Translations under genes and position numbers: made by a program
Shown here: positions 10,356 through 20,605 of the stretch, piece after piece
Layout: each line of letters opens with the position of its first letter
Position numbering within the stretch: the stretch's first letter is position 1
From: Rhynchopus sp. YZ270_cl-10
Taxonomy: Eukaryota > Euglenozoa > Diplonemea > Diplonemida > Diplonemidae
Direction: 5' to 3'
DNA length: 64,000 bases
Assembly: GCA_964035575.1 (NCBI GenBank)
Contig: OZ037907.1
Coordinates: 310,001 to 374,000, forward strand
Notes under the pieces: generated by a model
The model's input: only the letters and a program-made list of their open reading frames with translations
Database searches by the model: none
Told to the model about the DNA's origin: nothing

Positions 10356-10571
10356 AAAGTTGACTGTGGAATATAGCTTTAGCAAATCACATCATTTCGC
10401 TTTCCTCTGCTGTTTGAGCTTGAGTGCCGTCCGTTGCATCAAGACAGTATTTTACTTTTATTACGTACCCTCTCCTTGTGCATCTCCGAACCATTTTTCA
10501 AGGGAATTCTTGCGAATTTCCGTGCCGATGCGGTGTGTTTTGTTTCCGGAGATATAAACGAGACTCGCTCT

Positions 10572-10657
10572 ATCCACCTGATTTTTTTTACCTAAAATTT
10601 GGTGGAATTTGGTGGCCACTAAATTCCACCAAATTTCAGGAAAAAAATCAGGTGGAT
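10572..10657. mobile_element. 86-bp palindromic element (family J)
   Basis: The two halves are near-perfect inverse copies: ATCCACCTGATTTTTTT, then AAATTTGGTGGAATTT, against the same on the other strand. It can form one long hairpin. Related ends (CTGATTTTTCCTGAAATTTG) occur at 25595-25800, 34203-34268 and 53225-53300, so it is a dispersed MITE-like family. Confidence 0.7.
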
Positions 10658-11125
10658 CTATGAGGGGAAAAAAAAAACGTACCTATTTCAATCAGGGAAG
10701 TTCCTAAGTGGGACCGAGAACATGAAATTCTGGATTTTAGTTTTTTTTTCCTTTTTTTTTTTTCGAAAACTTGGTTGTTTTAGTGTAGACACCCGAAGAT
10801 GAACTCCACTATTTTTTTCCTTTTTTCCTTAGGGGGCTTTCTTGTGGTTTCTGGTGGGTTTCACTGTAGGTGACACACCACCAGTGTGGTGAAATGGTCG
10901 AAACTCTCAAAAGCAAGAGTTTTCAGGGGGCAAGAAAAAAAAAATTGACACCAAAATCCTGCACCATCCAGGGCTGTACCCCCAATTTTTTTTTGCCTGC
11001 GGCGCCATTTTTCATTTTTTGCTCTGCAAAAAAGGGTTCGTTGGAAGCTAGATTTTTACACCGTACCCAAAAATTTTTGCCTGCGGCGCCATTTATATTA
11101 TTTTTTGCTCCGCAAAAAGAGAAGT

Positions 11126-11192
11126 GCAAACGCCTCACCATTCATCGGCGGAAGCACTGGCTCCACGGGTTATCGAACCCCAGAGAGCACTT
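11126..11192 (-). repeat. Hairpin repeat, family D, with tRNA-like B-box
   Basis: In minus sense it starts GTGCTCTCTGGGGTTCGATA, continues ACCCG, and ends GAGGCGTTTGCACTTC before a T-run. GGTTCGATAACC is close to the pol III B-box (GGTTCGANNCC) and lies in a small hairpin (GCTC...GAGC). The plus strand reads GTGCAAACGCCTC, the mark of this family at about a dozen sites. Confidence 0.6.
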
Positions 11193-12240
11193 CATTGGCA
11201 TGCACACGGTTGCCACGAGGGAGCGTATGCCGGTACAAAATCACTGCCCCATCCAAATAATATTCCCAACGTCTTTGGGGATCCCCTTGCATTTTGCAGC
11301 CAAAATGCAACTAGACCAAAGCTGCAAAAAGTTCCGCGCGCGTGTAGCGCGCCCGGGTTTGGGACCCCTTTTTGAATTTCGAGGGGCGGTTAAAGTGGCC
11401 CAGAATCACAGTTCTGACACTCATTTAGCATTGTGAGCAACGCACTAGTGGTCGTAACCAAAATTTATATCAATCAAGAACTTGTCCATTTTCTCGAAAT
11501 GACCCCACTACAGTGAGGGTAGAGCTCGGAAAGCCCGAAAAAGGGCAAAAAACCCCACCCAAAAAAAAGGAAAAAAACGGGAACATAAATCCAGAATTTT
11601 GCTGTTTTTTCCGAGAACAAGGGGCAACCCTGATTTCAATAGAGGCAAGCACGCCCCGAATTATGTAAATAATTTTTTTGTAAAGAAAAACTGAAAAAAG
11701 GTTTCCGATAAAACACAGATACGAGATATACGGGAGGGCACTCCCAAAAAGAGAGAGAAAGAAAAAACAAAAAAAAAATTTTGAATGAAACGACGCGGTG
11801 TATGTACGTCACCGAAAAGAAACCGAAAGAGTGAAGCTTTTGAACTCCACCTCATTCTTGCATGAACTCACGCACTCACAGCTATTTACGATAGCTAAAA
11901 AAAAAATAATATAACCTACATCCTCCTCAAACTTTTCTACACAAAAAATGATTTCATTGAAATGCTTGCAAACATATACCGCCCCACCACCCCCCCCACA
12001 TCCCAAATCCACCTAAAATTCGCATTTTTTTTAGTCATTTTGCAGGGCTTTTTCTAGGATTTCGGTTAAAAAATACAGAACCCCTCCGAAAGAAGCCCCA
12101 CAATTCGACCTAATGCATTTTGAATCAAGAACAAAAAAAGACTAAAGAAACCTTCTTAACAACAGCAAACCTTGGGGTGAATTCTGTCCATCACCCACCC
12201 CCCACCTCTCCGAAACAACACAGAAAACACTCCTCTTTTT

Positions 12241-14091
12241 CTATAGTTCACCAGAGATATAGGAGACTTCCTCTAGTTTTGAGTCGGTTCCTGTGGCGGC
12301 ACGTTGTACGTATACGCTGTCTACGAGATACATGTTGGCTAGTACCTGCATGACAAGTTGCGAGCCGCTGTGTGCTTCGACCGCCTTATTTGCTTCGTTT
12401 TGAAGCTGAACAGAAAGCTTCTCTCCGTCCCGTTCGTTTTCCCAGAAGGTGAAGGTTTGGATGCTCTGTCTCCGTTTCATTCCTGCGACCAATGTTTTGA
12501 AGGATTCGCCGACAATGCAGTTCCGACTGATGTCCAGCTTCACCAACGACGTAAACTCCACCAAATTCGTCAGCGTCTGCGCAGAACTCGCCCCCAGATT
12601 GTTCTCCGCCATCTCCAACACCCGCAACTGCGTTCCATTCAGCCGCACCCCAGACAACACATTCGAGAGCACCCTATCCCCCAACTCATCCCCAAAATAA
12701 TTAGATGATAGATCAACGTGTTCCAGAGACACACATTTTTTGAGCGACTTTATGAAACGGTCAAACGTTGTGTCTGCAAGACCTGACGCAAGCACTCCCG
12801 GATTGCTTCTTTTACAGAAACCTATGCCACGGAGGGAGAGGTGGACCAGATCGCAGCCAAGAATGATTTGACGGACGCCTTCTACGATACGCGATGTGGT
12901 CAGAGAAATGTCATATAAAGCAACGTTCGGCATCGACAACCCTGTAAACGACTCACAAAAATGCCCGGACCCATGAATCCCTGCAATCAAAAACGAAATA
13001 GAATCTTGATAATCCGCTTCAGACAAGGCGTCTATACTTTCTGCACCTCCCCCACCAAAACAACACATCAACTTCCGCCCAACCGACCCTCCCGACTCAG
13101 CTGCCTGCAAAATCGGGTATTTATTCAGCAATTCCGGGATATCTGCTACAACAGGAGGGCCTGCTGCTCGGGAAAACGTCGATCCTCTGGCATCTCTCAT
13201 GAGATTTTCCCTGGGACGTCCATAATAAGCGTCTTCAGAGTGAGAGTTGACAGGGTGAATCGCGTTTTCGAAATCGATGTGGCCAATTCGAACACCACTT
13301 CGCAGGAAATCTACTATCGCGGACACAGTATCAAAGCATAGCGACGTTTTTCGAGACTGCGCGAGAAAGGAGAGGCACGGTATCGTTAATAAGGTTCGCG
13401 GGCCGTGAAGACGTTCTTTGTAGACCAAAAAATCCTTTTGCGCTGCAGCGGGTTCTGGAAGAACTATTGCCATTGCACCAAAGTATAGCTCATCTGCGAC
13501 CACCGATCGGAGTCTTTCCTTTGAGGCAACAAGAGGGTTTTTATCTTCACGGTTTCGTGTGTAGTATCCTGAGAGCGAGTAGACCTCTGGTGTTGCAAGC
13601 ACTCCACGCTTAGAAAGCACCCCGCTATCAATGAACCTCCGAAGCTTCGACACTGCGGCAAACTGCGGGCTTTGCTCATTCGGGAATATAGGGAGGCAAT
13701 GGCACTGTTCGCGGTGTTCATGGTGCTGGTGGAGCGAAGCCGCTTCTGCCTCTGTTTCAGCGACCTTAGGAGCTTCACCATAAAAATCATTAAATCGAGA
13801 GAGCGATAGCGGCGGCCCCACATCACCCCCAACAGTAATATACCGTGCCACCACGGCGCGTCGGATATCGGGGTATGTTCTATCGATGAGTTTCGTGCCA
13901 AATTGGCGAGCAAGCTTCAAGCTGTCATGTGTATGTTCCAAAACCTGCGCCAAAGTTTCGAGGCAAGGTTCGCCCCCTAACCCTACCATCTTCTCTTCCA
14001 GCCATGCAGGGAACTGTGCCAGATCGGCTTCGGCAATCCGGTCCGCCCGCGTCGAAGTGGACTTCCCATGGGAGCTGCCATAGTCACTCAT
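12241..14091 (-). CDS. Leucine-rich-repeat protein (ribonuclease-inhibitor type)
   Basis: This is a single uninterrupted frame of 616 residues from ATG at 14091 to TAG at 12241. The C-terminal third carries RI-type leucine-rich repeats (about 415-540): LVHLSLRGIGF, LEHVDLSSNYFGDEL, LRVLEMAENNLGASS, LVKLDISRNCIVGES. The N-terminal 400 residues show no motif I know. They include a His-rich patch near residue 130 and a Cys/Gly-rich loop (LMCCFGGGG, about 340). There is no signal peptide or membrane segment, so it is probably a cytoplasmic or cytoskeletal scaffold. LRR proteins of this style are common in flagellated protists, but the function cannot be read from sequence. Confidence 0.8.
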   Translation of the reverse strand: MSDYGSSHGKSTSTRADRIAEADLAQFPAWLEEKMVGLGGEPCLETLAQVLEHTHDSLKLARQFGTKLIDRTYPDIRRAVVARYITVGGDVGPPLSLSRFNDFYGEAPKVAETEAEAASLHQHHEHREQCHCLPIFPNEQSPQFAAVSKLRRFIDSGVLSKRGVLATPEVYSLSGYYTRNREDKNPLVASKERLRSVVADELYFGAMAIVLPEPAAAQKDFLVYKERLHGPRTLLTIPCLSFLAQSRKTSLCFDTVSAIVDFLRSGVRIGHIDFENAIHPVNSHSEDAYYGRPRENLMRDARGSTFSRAAGPPVVADIPELLNKYPILQAAESGGSVGRKLMCCFGGGGAESIDALSEADYQDSISFLIAGIHGSGHFCESFTGLSMPNVALYDISLTTSRIVEGVRQIILGCDLVHLSLRGIGFCKRSNPGVLASGLADTTFDRFIKSLKKCVSLEHVDLSSNYFGDELGDRVLSNVLSGVRLNGTQLRVLEMAENNLGASSAQTLTNLVEFTSLVKLDISRNCIVGESFKTLVAGMKRRQSIQTFTFWENERDGEKLSVQLQNEANKAVEAHSGSQLVMQVLANMYLVDSVYVQRAATGTDSKLEEVSYISGEL

Positions 14092-14522
14092 CTTTCGAGG
14101 AGGAGATGTAAACTCGTCTTCAATTTTAGCGTCCTACCCCTGCTCCCGACTTGAGCACCATTTCTTTGAGGGGGTTTCTTCTTTTTGCTGTATTTTTGGT
14201 GAGAAGGAGGAGGAAGTTGAGGGGAAAAAAAGGGAATGGGGTTTCCAGTGTTTTCCGCGTGCTGGGAAAAAAAAAAAATGTGCAAAAAGGCCTCATGCAA
14301 GTGCGGATGCAGGACATTGAGAGAAATGTTGTGGGGAAGAGAGCTGTGCCCAATAATGCAGAAGAGAGGGTCAAAAAAATGGCTTGTCATCAATAATGAC
14401 AACCATTTTTTTTTTGACATTGTGCCGAAACAGCTTGTGTTCCCTCCATTCCCCAAAATAAATTGTAGTTGTTGATGCAGGCACCCACTGACCTACATAC
14501 GATGCCAAGCCCCTACGATGGG

Positions 14523-14697
14523 AACACAAGAAAAAGTGTCAAATGTCGTTTCCCCTCATCCCCCCCACCCTCCTCCTTGATGCGTTGACGCTTTCCACAC
14601 ACACTGTCTCTCATCTATTGGTAGTGGTGTTGCAAAGCACGGTTGGGTTAACGACGTTGACACTTTCCGCTCATAAAGTAGTGTGCGAAAAAAGAAT
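14523..14697 (+). repeat. Dispersed repeat, family L
   Basis: The blocks GTTGACGCTTTCCACACACA, GTTGCAAAGCACGGTTGGGT and CACTTTCCGCTCATAAAGTA all recur in reverse complement at 24388-24553 with moderate divergence. It is probably a non-autonomous mobile element; exact ends are uncertain. Confidence 0.55.
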
Positions 14698-15100
14698 ACC
14701 CCCCTCCAGGGGGAGAGAGAAAAGGAACAATTGAGTGAAAAATATACAACACAACAGTGAGGCTTTGAATAGAGGAAAGATATGAAAGGTAAAGGTATGT
14801 GCAAACGTCTCTGCAGACGTAGGCACGTTTAGTTCTCCGCTCTTTGTTGATTTTTTTTTTTTTGCGGGAGACTTCACATTTGGTGTTCACACGCGAAAAG
14901 AGGGGGGCGATTGAGGCCGAAGTAAATATGTGCAGATGAAAAGCAAGAGGCTATACAAACGCAGGCTTCCAGTCGTTGATAACTTCACGGATGGCTCTGC
15001 AGTGATTTCATCTTAAAAAGAGCGGTTGAAAAAGGCAAAAGGCAAAAGGGTGTTTCGTTGAACGCAAAAAAAAAAGAAGAAAAAAAAAAAAAGTTGGTAA

Positions 15101-15128
15101 GATGAACACCTCTTCGTGCATAGTCACC
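15101..15128 (-). repeat. Hairpin repeat, family A (diverged)
   Basis: In minus sense: GGTGA, CTATGC, ACGAAGAGGT, GTTCATC, then TTACCAACTTTTTTTTT. The outer stem is kept and the inner stem is degenerate. The T-run follows directly. Confidence 0.55.
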
Positions 15129-15359
15129 TTGAAAAAGAACAAAAAAAAAAAAAAAAACTGAGATCGGGAATTTTATGTTTTTTTTTTTTTGATAATCCGT
15201 TGCAGATGGTTTACAAAAGCGTTTCCACGTATGGTTTTTAGTGAAGCTGCCATTTTTTTCCAGACAACAATCACTACAATTTTTGTCGTCATTGGGGGGC
15301 GGCAAAGGGATGAAGTGAAAAGAGATAACTGTTGTGGTGCTCCGGGAGGGGTCGATATT

Positions 15360-15463
15360 GACAGGTCGTTGACAGGTCGTTGACAGGTCGTTGACAGGTC
15401 GTTGACAGGTCGTTGACAGGTCGTTGACAGGTCGTTGACAGGTCGTTGACAGGTCGTTGACAG
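15360..15463. repeat. 11-bp minisatellite (GACAGGTCGTT)n
   Basis: About 9.5 perfect copies of an 11-bp unit. It is flanked by a short inverted pair (GGTGCT on the left, AGCACC on the right). The same unit appears singly near 50749 (TGACAGGTCCTTGACAGG). Frames through it are not genes. Confidence 0.95.
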
Positions 15464-15755
15464 ATTTCCCATAGCACCATTTTGGCATTTATTTTTGTTT
15501 TGTAACGTGCAATTATCGACTCTTCACAAAATCCTGTTACAGCACCAAACAATTTAACGGCAAGTGGTGTGGCTGACGACCCCAAAATAGCAGAAAATAG
15601 CAGAAAATCGCAGAAAATAGCAGAAAATAGCACTTTGGGGGGGTTTTTTTGGGTTTGGTGGCTGGGTGGTGGTGTGGCTCATGATGGACGAGGGAAGGCA
15701 ACTTGGCCAGCCCGCAAACCCGCAAACCCCCTCCCACTCCACAAACGGATCATAA

Positions 15756-16837
15756 TACACAGTACACAGTACACAGTACACAGTACACAGTACACAGTAC
15801 ACAGTACACAGTACACAGTACACAGTACACAGTACACAGTACACAGTACACAGTACACAGTACACAGTACACAGTACACAGTACACAGTACACAGTACAC
15901 AGTACACAGTACACAGTACACAGTACACAGTACACAGTACACAGTACACAGTACACAGTACACAGTACACAGTACACAGTACACAGTACACAGTACACAG
16001 TACACAGTACACAGTACACAGTACACAGTACACAGTACACAGTACACAGTACACAGTACACAGTACACAGTACACAGTACACAGTACACAGTACACAGTA
16101 CACAGTACACAGTACACAGTACACAGTACACAGTACACAGTACACAGTACACAGTACACAGTACACAGTACACAGTACACAGTACACAGTACACAGTACA
16201 CAGTACACAGTACACAGTACACAGTACACAGTACACAGTACACAGTACACAGTACACAGTACACAGTACACAGTACACAGTACACAGTACACAGTACACA
16301 GTACACAGTACACAGTACACAGTACACAGTACACAGTACACAGTACACAGTACACAGTACACAGTACACAGTACACAGTACACAGTACACAGTACACAGT
16401 ACACAGTACACAGTACACAGTACACAGTACACAGTACACAGTACACAGTACACAGTACACAGTACACAGTACACAGTACACAGTACACAGTACACAGTAC
16501 ACAGTACACAGTACACAGTACACAGTACACAGTACACAGTACACAGTACACAGTACACAGTACACAGTACACAGTACACAGTACACAGTACACAGTACAC
16601 AGTACACAGTACACAGTACACAGTACACAGTACACAGTACACAGTACACAGTACACAGTACACAGTACACAGTACACAGTACACAGTACACAGTACACAG
16701 TACACAGTACACAGTACACAGTACACAGTACACAGTACACAGTACACAGTACACAGTACACAGTACACAGTACACAGTACACAGTACACAGTACACAGTA
16801 CACAGTACACAGTACACAGTACACAGTACACAGTACA
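15756..16837. repeat. Heptamer satellite (TACACAG)n, about 155 copies
   Basis: There are 1082 bp of essentially perfect head-to-tail copies of a 7-bp unit. The unit has no stop in several frames, so long open frames on both strands here are artefacts. Arrays of AATAGCAGAA decamers lie on both sides (15585-15633 and 17040-17098) in direct orientation. Perfection over more than 150 units indicates recent expansion. Confidence 0.98.
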
Positions 16838-17773
16838 GCACCTGGTCTATATCGGGACAAAATACATTTTTTTTTGCTAAAATTGCTCTTATTTTTTACG
16901 CTTTTTTGCTCGAAAAAAACGTTGTCCTGCATCTTTGGTAGGTGTTTTGGGGACTGGCTGGGGTCAGGAGTCCCTCATTTTCCCTCCCTTTAGCAAAAGC
17001 CCAAACCACGGCCAAAAAATAAAAAAAATCCAGACCCCCAAAATAGCAGAAAATAGCAGAAAATAGCAGAAAGTAGCAGAAAATAGCAGAAAATAGCACC
17101 CCCCTTCAGCCACACCAGCAAGGGTACAATTTGGGGTAACAGTGGAGGTCGTTGGTTCAATGAAGGAGTGCGCAAAGCGAGGACCCATCTGGGATGGAGG
17201 AACGCATCGATGTATCCTGCACTACCGCGGGGGGTGCTTCGACCAAGCCCTCCAGGGGTCCTCCAGACTCCCCTGGCACTTCCCCCCTTCACCTACCATT
17301 AGGCCTCATAGTGGCTACACATTGCACACCTATAACAGCATTCAGTGACCTTCTCATCAATAATTGCGCGTTAATGGAAACTACTAATTCTTTGTCAAAA
17401 AATTATATCCCAAAAATCTATCTCAGTGAGTTGTGACCCACTGTTTTAAATTGGGGAGATAATTTAACGGCAATCATAAGTTATTTTATTGCTAGGAATG
17501 GCAAAGCACACCACAGTGGAACAACCTGGGGCACTTCTGCCTTTCAGCCATAACGTAAAAACGTTGCTACACCTTCCTTCAAGACTTGGTAGGGCAAAAG
17601 CAGAGAATATAACGAAGGATAGATCACTCTCAGATCAATTTATGTGGTTGCCGAAAATGCTGCTGCTTCGTGGGGTACAGTGATAAACAAAAAGAAGAAA
17701 AGGGAAGTTTGAAAATGCAAATGCCCTACACCGTTCCTCGGCGGGAAAGAAAAAAAAAAGTGAACTTTTCTTA

Positions 17774-17841
17774 GTGCAAATGTCTCTGCAAGAGACATTT
17801 GCAGGCACCTGACACTCCGCGGGTATCGAACCCCAGAGTGT
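17774..17841 (-). repeat. Hairpin repeat, family D, with a perfect stem
   Basis: It contains GCAAATGTCTC / GAGACATTTGC, an 11-bp perfect stem, where other copies have a weaker stem of different sequence. On its 5' side (minus sense) is GGGGTTCGATACCC, a B-box-like hairpin. Confidence 0.65.
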
Positions 17842-17925
17842 TGCATTTTGGAAGTTGCTGACAGGGGGAAACTATACGCACGACACCACTGTCATTTCCT
17901 CGTCAAAAAAGAGAAGTTGAAAGAA

Positions 17926-18091
17926 AAATAGAAAACGACTTCAGGATATGACAGTTAAATGAAATAAAGAAAACACTTTTTCGTTAATCACACCGCAAAA
18001 GGTTTGTGTTTTTCACTGATGAACGTGAGGTGTATGTTAGTGGAAAACCAATACGCTAAAGCGGGCACGCACCATCCGTCGTTTTCTATTT
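17926..18091. mobile_element. Inverted-repeat element with AATAGAAAACGAC ends (copy 1)
   Basis: The left end AATAGAAAACGAC and right end GTCGTTTTCTATT are exact inverse copies. The interior matches a second copy at 53301-53466 with few differences. About 166 bp, with no coding capacity. Confidence 0.7.
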
Positions 18092-18330
18092 CTATTCGTC
18101 AATGCTTGATAACACAAAAAAAAAACTTGAGAAAAATGAATCCCTTGCTTTTGGGAGAGAATATAAAAAGCATAAAATCGCCACTCACAATACTGTTTTT
18201 TTGTGGGCAAGCAAACGCTGAAGAAACAGGGTTACAGACAAAACGGAATAAAATCGTAGGGGGTTCGTTGAAAAGGAGGTGCAAGAGAGGGGACAGAACC
18301 TTCTTCTGGTCTGGCGTTAAAAAAGTAGAG

Positions 18331-18402
18331 TTGAAATACAAAGCCCTCTCGTGAACAGTGTACTGGGGTGTTACATCCATTTCGTGGTTTACATCTAATA
18401 AA
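18331..18402 (-). repeat. Repeat, family C
   Basis: On plus: TTGAAATACAAAGCCCTCTC, GTGAACAGTGTAC, then TTTCGTGGTTTACATCTAAT. It shares both ends with the copy at 49738-49842. Confidence 0.65.
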
Positions 18403-18796
18403 AAAGTTAACCCTCCTCCGCCCTTCCGCTGTTCCACACACTGCAACATTATTGGGGCAGTGTGACAACTCATTTTCTATACCAGCGCACCCCTCCCCCT
18501 CTCCTCCCGCAAACATCGTTCGTTCACGCAATAAAGCGACACCCAATATAAGACACTAAAACCTACCGCTGCCCCCTCTTGTCACTCTCTTGAAAACAAA
18601 AAAAAGAAAAATCCAAAAAAAAAGGGCTGATTGTACAAACGCCTCTGGGACGCAGGCACTGCAATAAATGAAACCCCACCCCCCCTTAGTGACCCCCCCT
18701 ATATTACTACAAAGACCTATTGTATACCATCTATTTTTTTTCGTGGTTTTGCATCAGAAACAACTTTTTTCCCCCCCTCCCCCCCCACCCTCCTCC

Positions 18797-18916
18797 CACG
18801 ACATGACAAATGACAAGGAAACACATGGCATATTTTATGACAAATGATTTTCTATTGGTCAGGCTATTTACTTGTCATTTACTTGTCATTTTCACTTGTC
18901 ACTGGGTCCCGTCGTG
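18797..18916. mobile_element. CACGAC-ended MITE overlapping the 3' end of the phosphatase gene
   Basis: The right end GTCACTGGGTCCCGTCGTG is identical to the right ends of the elements at 38707-38915 and 51885-51994. The left end (CACGACATGACAA) is diverged. The interior has repeated ACTTGTCATTT-type units as in those copies. Positions 18892-18916 encode the last eight residues and the stop codon of the phosphatase. Confidence 0.75.
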
Positions 18917-19767
18917 TCCGCAGTTGAAAGCGATACTGAGCAGTGCCCATCCTCCCCTTCAAGTAACGGTTGCTCTGTAGCACCCACCGGGGGTGTGACC
19001 GGCGGTGGAGATAGGGGTACCGCTGCCTTCATATCTAGCGCCGTCTGGGCCTCCGCCTGCTGACGCGGATACCACTGAATACAGGGACGGCCTTGCCTGA
19101 GAAAGGTACGCGCTGCTTCGAATGAGGACACATCCTTAGGAGGCTCGCTTGCGAGAAGCATCGCCAACGCTGCTGTCACCCCAGAACGTCCATGGCCGTA
19201 TGCACAGTGCACCAAAATCTTTTCCCCTTTCGCATGGCACTTTGCAATCTGTGTTGCCACTGCATACCACTCCGTTGGGTCCGGTGTGTCCGTATCAAAT
19301 GCAAAGCAACCATAGTACTCCCTTTCTCCATATACCCCAGGGAATTCTGTAGTCAAATCCACAACAACCGTCACCTCATCCGGAATTCTAGAGGAGAAAA
19401 GGGGATATCTCCCTACGTAAACACCATCCCACACCTTGGAGCAGATAGGTTCTCTTTTAATGCGGAGATAGGCGCAACGGACTGCCCAGCCGATCCATGC
19501 TGAAAGGAGGTACGGAAAGAAAAGGGTACTCTGGAGCCAAGGTAGGGAGCCGTTGGTCGTGCTTTTTCCAAGAATTTTGACGCCGCGTTTGGGAAAGCAG
19601 ATGTGCGCGATTCCAATAAAGATAAGAACGCCTGCAGGCCACAGCATAATGTACAAAAGGAACCCATACCGTGCGTCGCAGAAGAGGAGAAGGTGGAGGA
19701 GAACTGCAAGACCTAACACTGCAAGTCCAATTGCGATCCATACTATACCGAGTTTGGTTGCTGCCAT
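18892..19767 (-). CDS. Membrane-anchored tyrosine/dual-specificity phosphatase
   Basis: A 291-residue protein. Residues 1-100 hold two or three hydrophobic segments (about 5-29, 34-57, 77-97). The rest is a cysteine-phosphatase domain with the HCX5R signature VHCAYGHGRSG (catalytic Cys188, Arg194) and an upstream aspartate-rich loop FDTDTPDP (about 157-164) that could supply the general acid. Helices plus a small DSP-type domain suggest an enzyme on an internal membrane, active on phosphoprotein or phospholipid; the substrate is unknown. The C-terminal tail is proline-rich and unstructured. The last residues (...TTGPSDK) and the stop codon lie within the end of a mobile repeat, so the original terminus was probably replaced. 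Single exon. Confidence 0.85.
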   Translation of the reverse strand: MAATKLGIVWIAIGLAVLGLAVLLHLLLFCDARYGFLLYIMLWPAGVLIFIGIAHICFPKRGVKILGKSTTNGSLPWLQSTLFFPYLLSAWIGWAVRCAYLRIKREPICSKVWDGVYVGRYPLFSSRIPDEVTVVVDLTTEFPGVYGEREYYGCFAFDTDTPDPTEWYAVATQIAKCHAKGEKILVHCAYGHGRSGVTAALAMLLASEPPKDVSSFEAARTFLRQGRPCIQWYPRQQAEAQTALDMKAAVPLSPPPVTPPVGATEQPLLEGEDGHCSVSLSTADTTGPSDK

Positions 19768-19886
19768 GTGGGGGGGAATGAATAGAACGGAAAAAAAAAC
19801 TAAAAAAAAGAAAAGAAGGAAGAAATAAAGAAAGGGTCTAAAGGAAGACTATTTCAACAAAAAGAGAGAGAAAAAAAAGTTTATAA

Positions 19887-19917
19887 GATGATCCTAAGCC
19901 TCTCGTGCTTAGTCACC
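19887..19917 (-). repeat. Hairpin repeat, family A (reference copy)
   Basis: In minus sense: GGTGA, CTAAGC, loop ACGAGAG, GCTTAG, GA, TCATC, then TTATAAAC and eight T. The inner 6-bp and outer 5-bp stems pair, giving an 11-bp hairpin with a two-base bulge followed by a T-run. Confidence 0.8.
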
Positions 19918-20560
19918 TTATAAAAAATGTTGGTATATGAAACCTGAAAGCGTCTTTGCTTTAGCCAGCTTAAGAATGTTTTAAAAGAGCAACAAAATAA
20001 TGGGTGTGTAAAAGAGAGTGTGTTCTGTGGGGTCCCCTTCAAAAAAGGGAATTTTTTTTTCCTGTTGGTGAAGTCAAATAGGAGGAAGAGGAGAAAAGGG
20101 AGAAAAATTTGAGTGTAACAAAAATAGTTGGGTCTCAATGTTTTTTTTTTGGGGGGCGTTTTTGTTTGATGGGTGAACTTTTTTTTTTTTTTTTGGATTT
20201 TCTGGTGGTGTTTAGCAGCACGGCTGAGCGGGCGGCGGCACCACGGACTGGTGGGTGGTGAAACACACACCGCACCAACAGAATGTATCAAAAAAAAGCA
20301 AAACAAAACAAAAACTGTAAGGGGGGAGAGACAATATGTGGTTTTGGTGAGCACCACACAACAACAACAAAAAGACAAAAAAAGGCGTGTGAGACCACAC
20401 ATACAATAAACGTGATGGCATTTTTCTTTTTTTGAAAAAGTACGAAAAAACGCTCTTTTTCAGCCAATAAATGAAAAGATTTTGGTATTTTTGGTTTTGC
20501 GTGCGCAAAACCCCCTCGAGCATCAAAAAAACAAAAAAAAAACACACAAAAAAACAAATT

Positions 20561-20605
20561 TGATTTGAAATACTAAGCTCTCTCATATGACGGTACCTTT
20601 TGGTG
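20561..20605 (-). repeat. Repeat, family C (diverged)
   Basis: On plus: TGATTTGAAATACTAAGCTC then TCTCATATGACGGTACC. The flanking A-run on its left is a T-run after the element in minus sense. Confidence 0.5.

Larger units (their letters stand above)
5823..12240. other. 6.4-kb gene-free, repeat-rich spacer
   Basis: No host gene is supported on either strand. The stretch holds homopolymer runs and a GT microsatellite near 5885. It also holds a terminal-inverted-repeat element (6479-6764), a small TA-flanked element (9144-9269), an 86-bp palindrome (10572-10657), and hairpin repeats of families A, C, D and E. Two direct copies of a GCCTGCGGCGCC block followed by TTTTTTGCTCYGC lie near 10990-11035 and 11080-11118. 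Confidence 0.6.
14092..18891. other. 4.8-kb spacer with satellites and small elements
   Basis: No host gene is supported. It holds an 11-bp minisatellite (15360-15463), the heptamer satellite (15756-16837) with matching decamer arrays on both sides, and an inverted-repeat element (17926-18091). It also holds family A, C and D hairpin repeats (15101-15128, 17774-17841, 18331-18402, 18632-18662). A 175-bp repeat (14523-14697) recurs inverted at 24388-24553. Confidence 0.6.

Noticed and set aside
15554-16993. Several 360-470-residue open frames on both strands with YTVHSTQ / CVLCTVY repeats
   Set aside because: They are produced by the stop-free heptamer satellite, not by genes.
19881-20402. 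Phe-rich minus frames in the spacer
   Set aside because: They come from T-runs and A-runs; composition is not protein-like.
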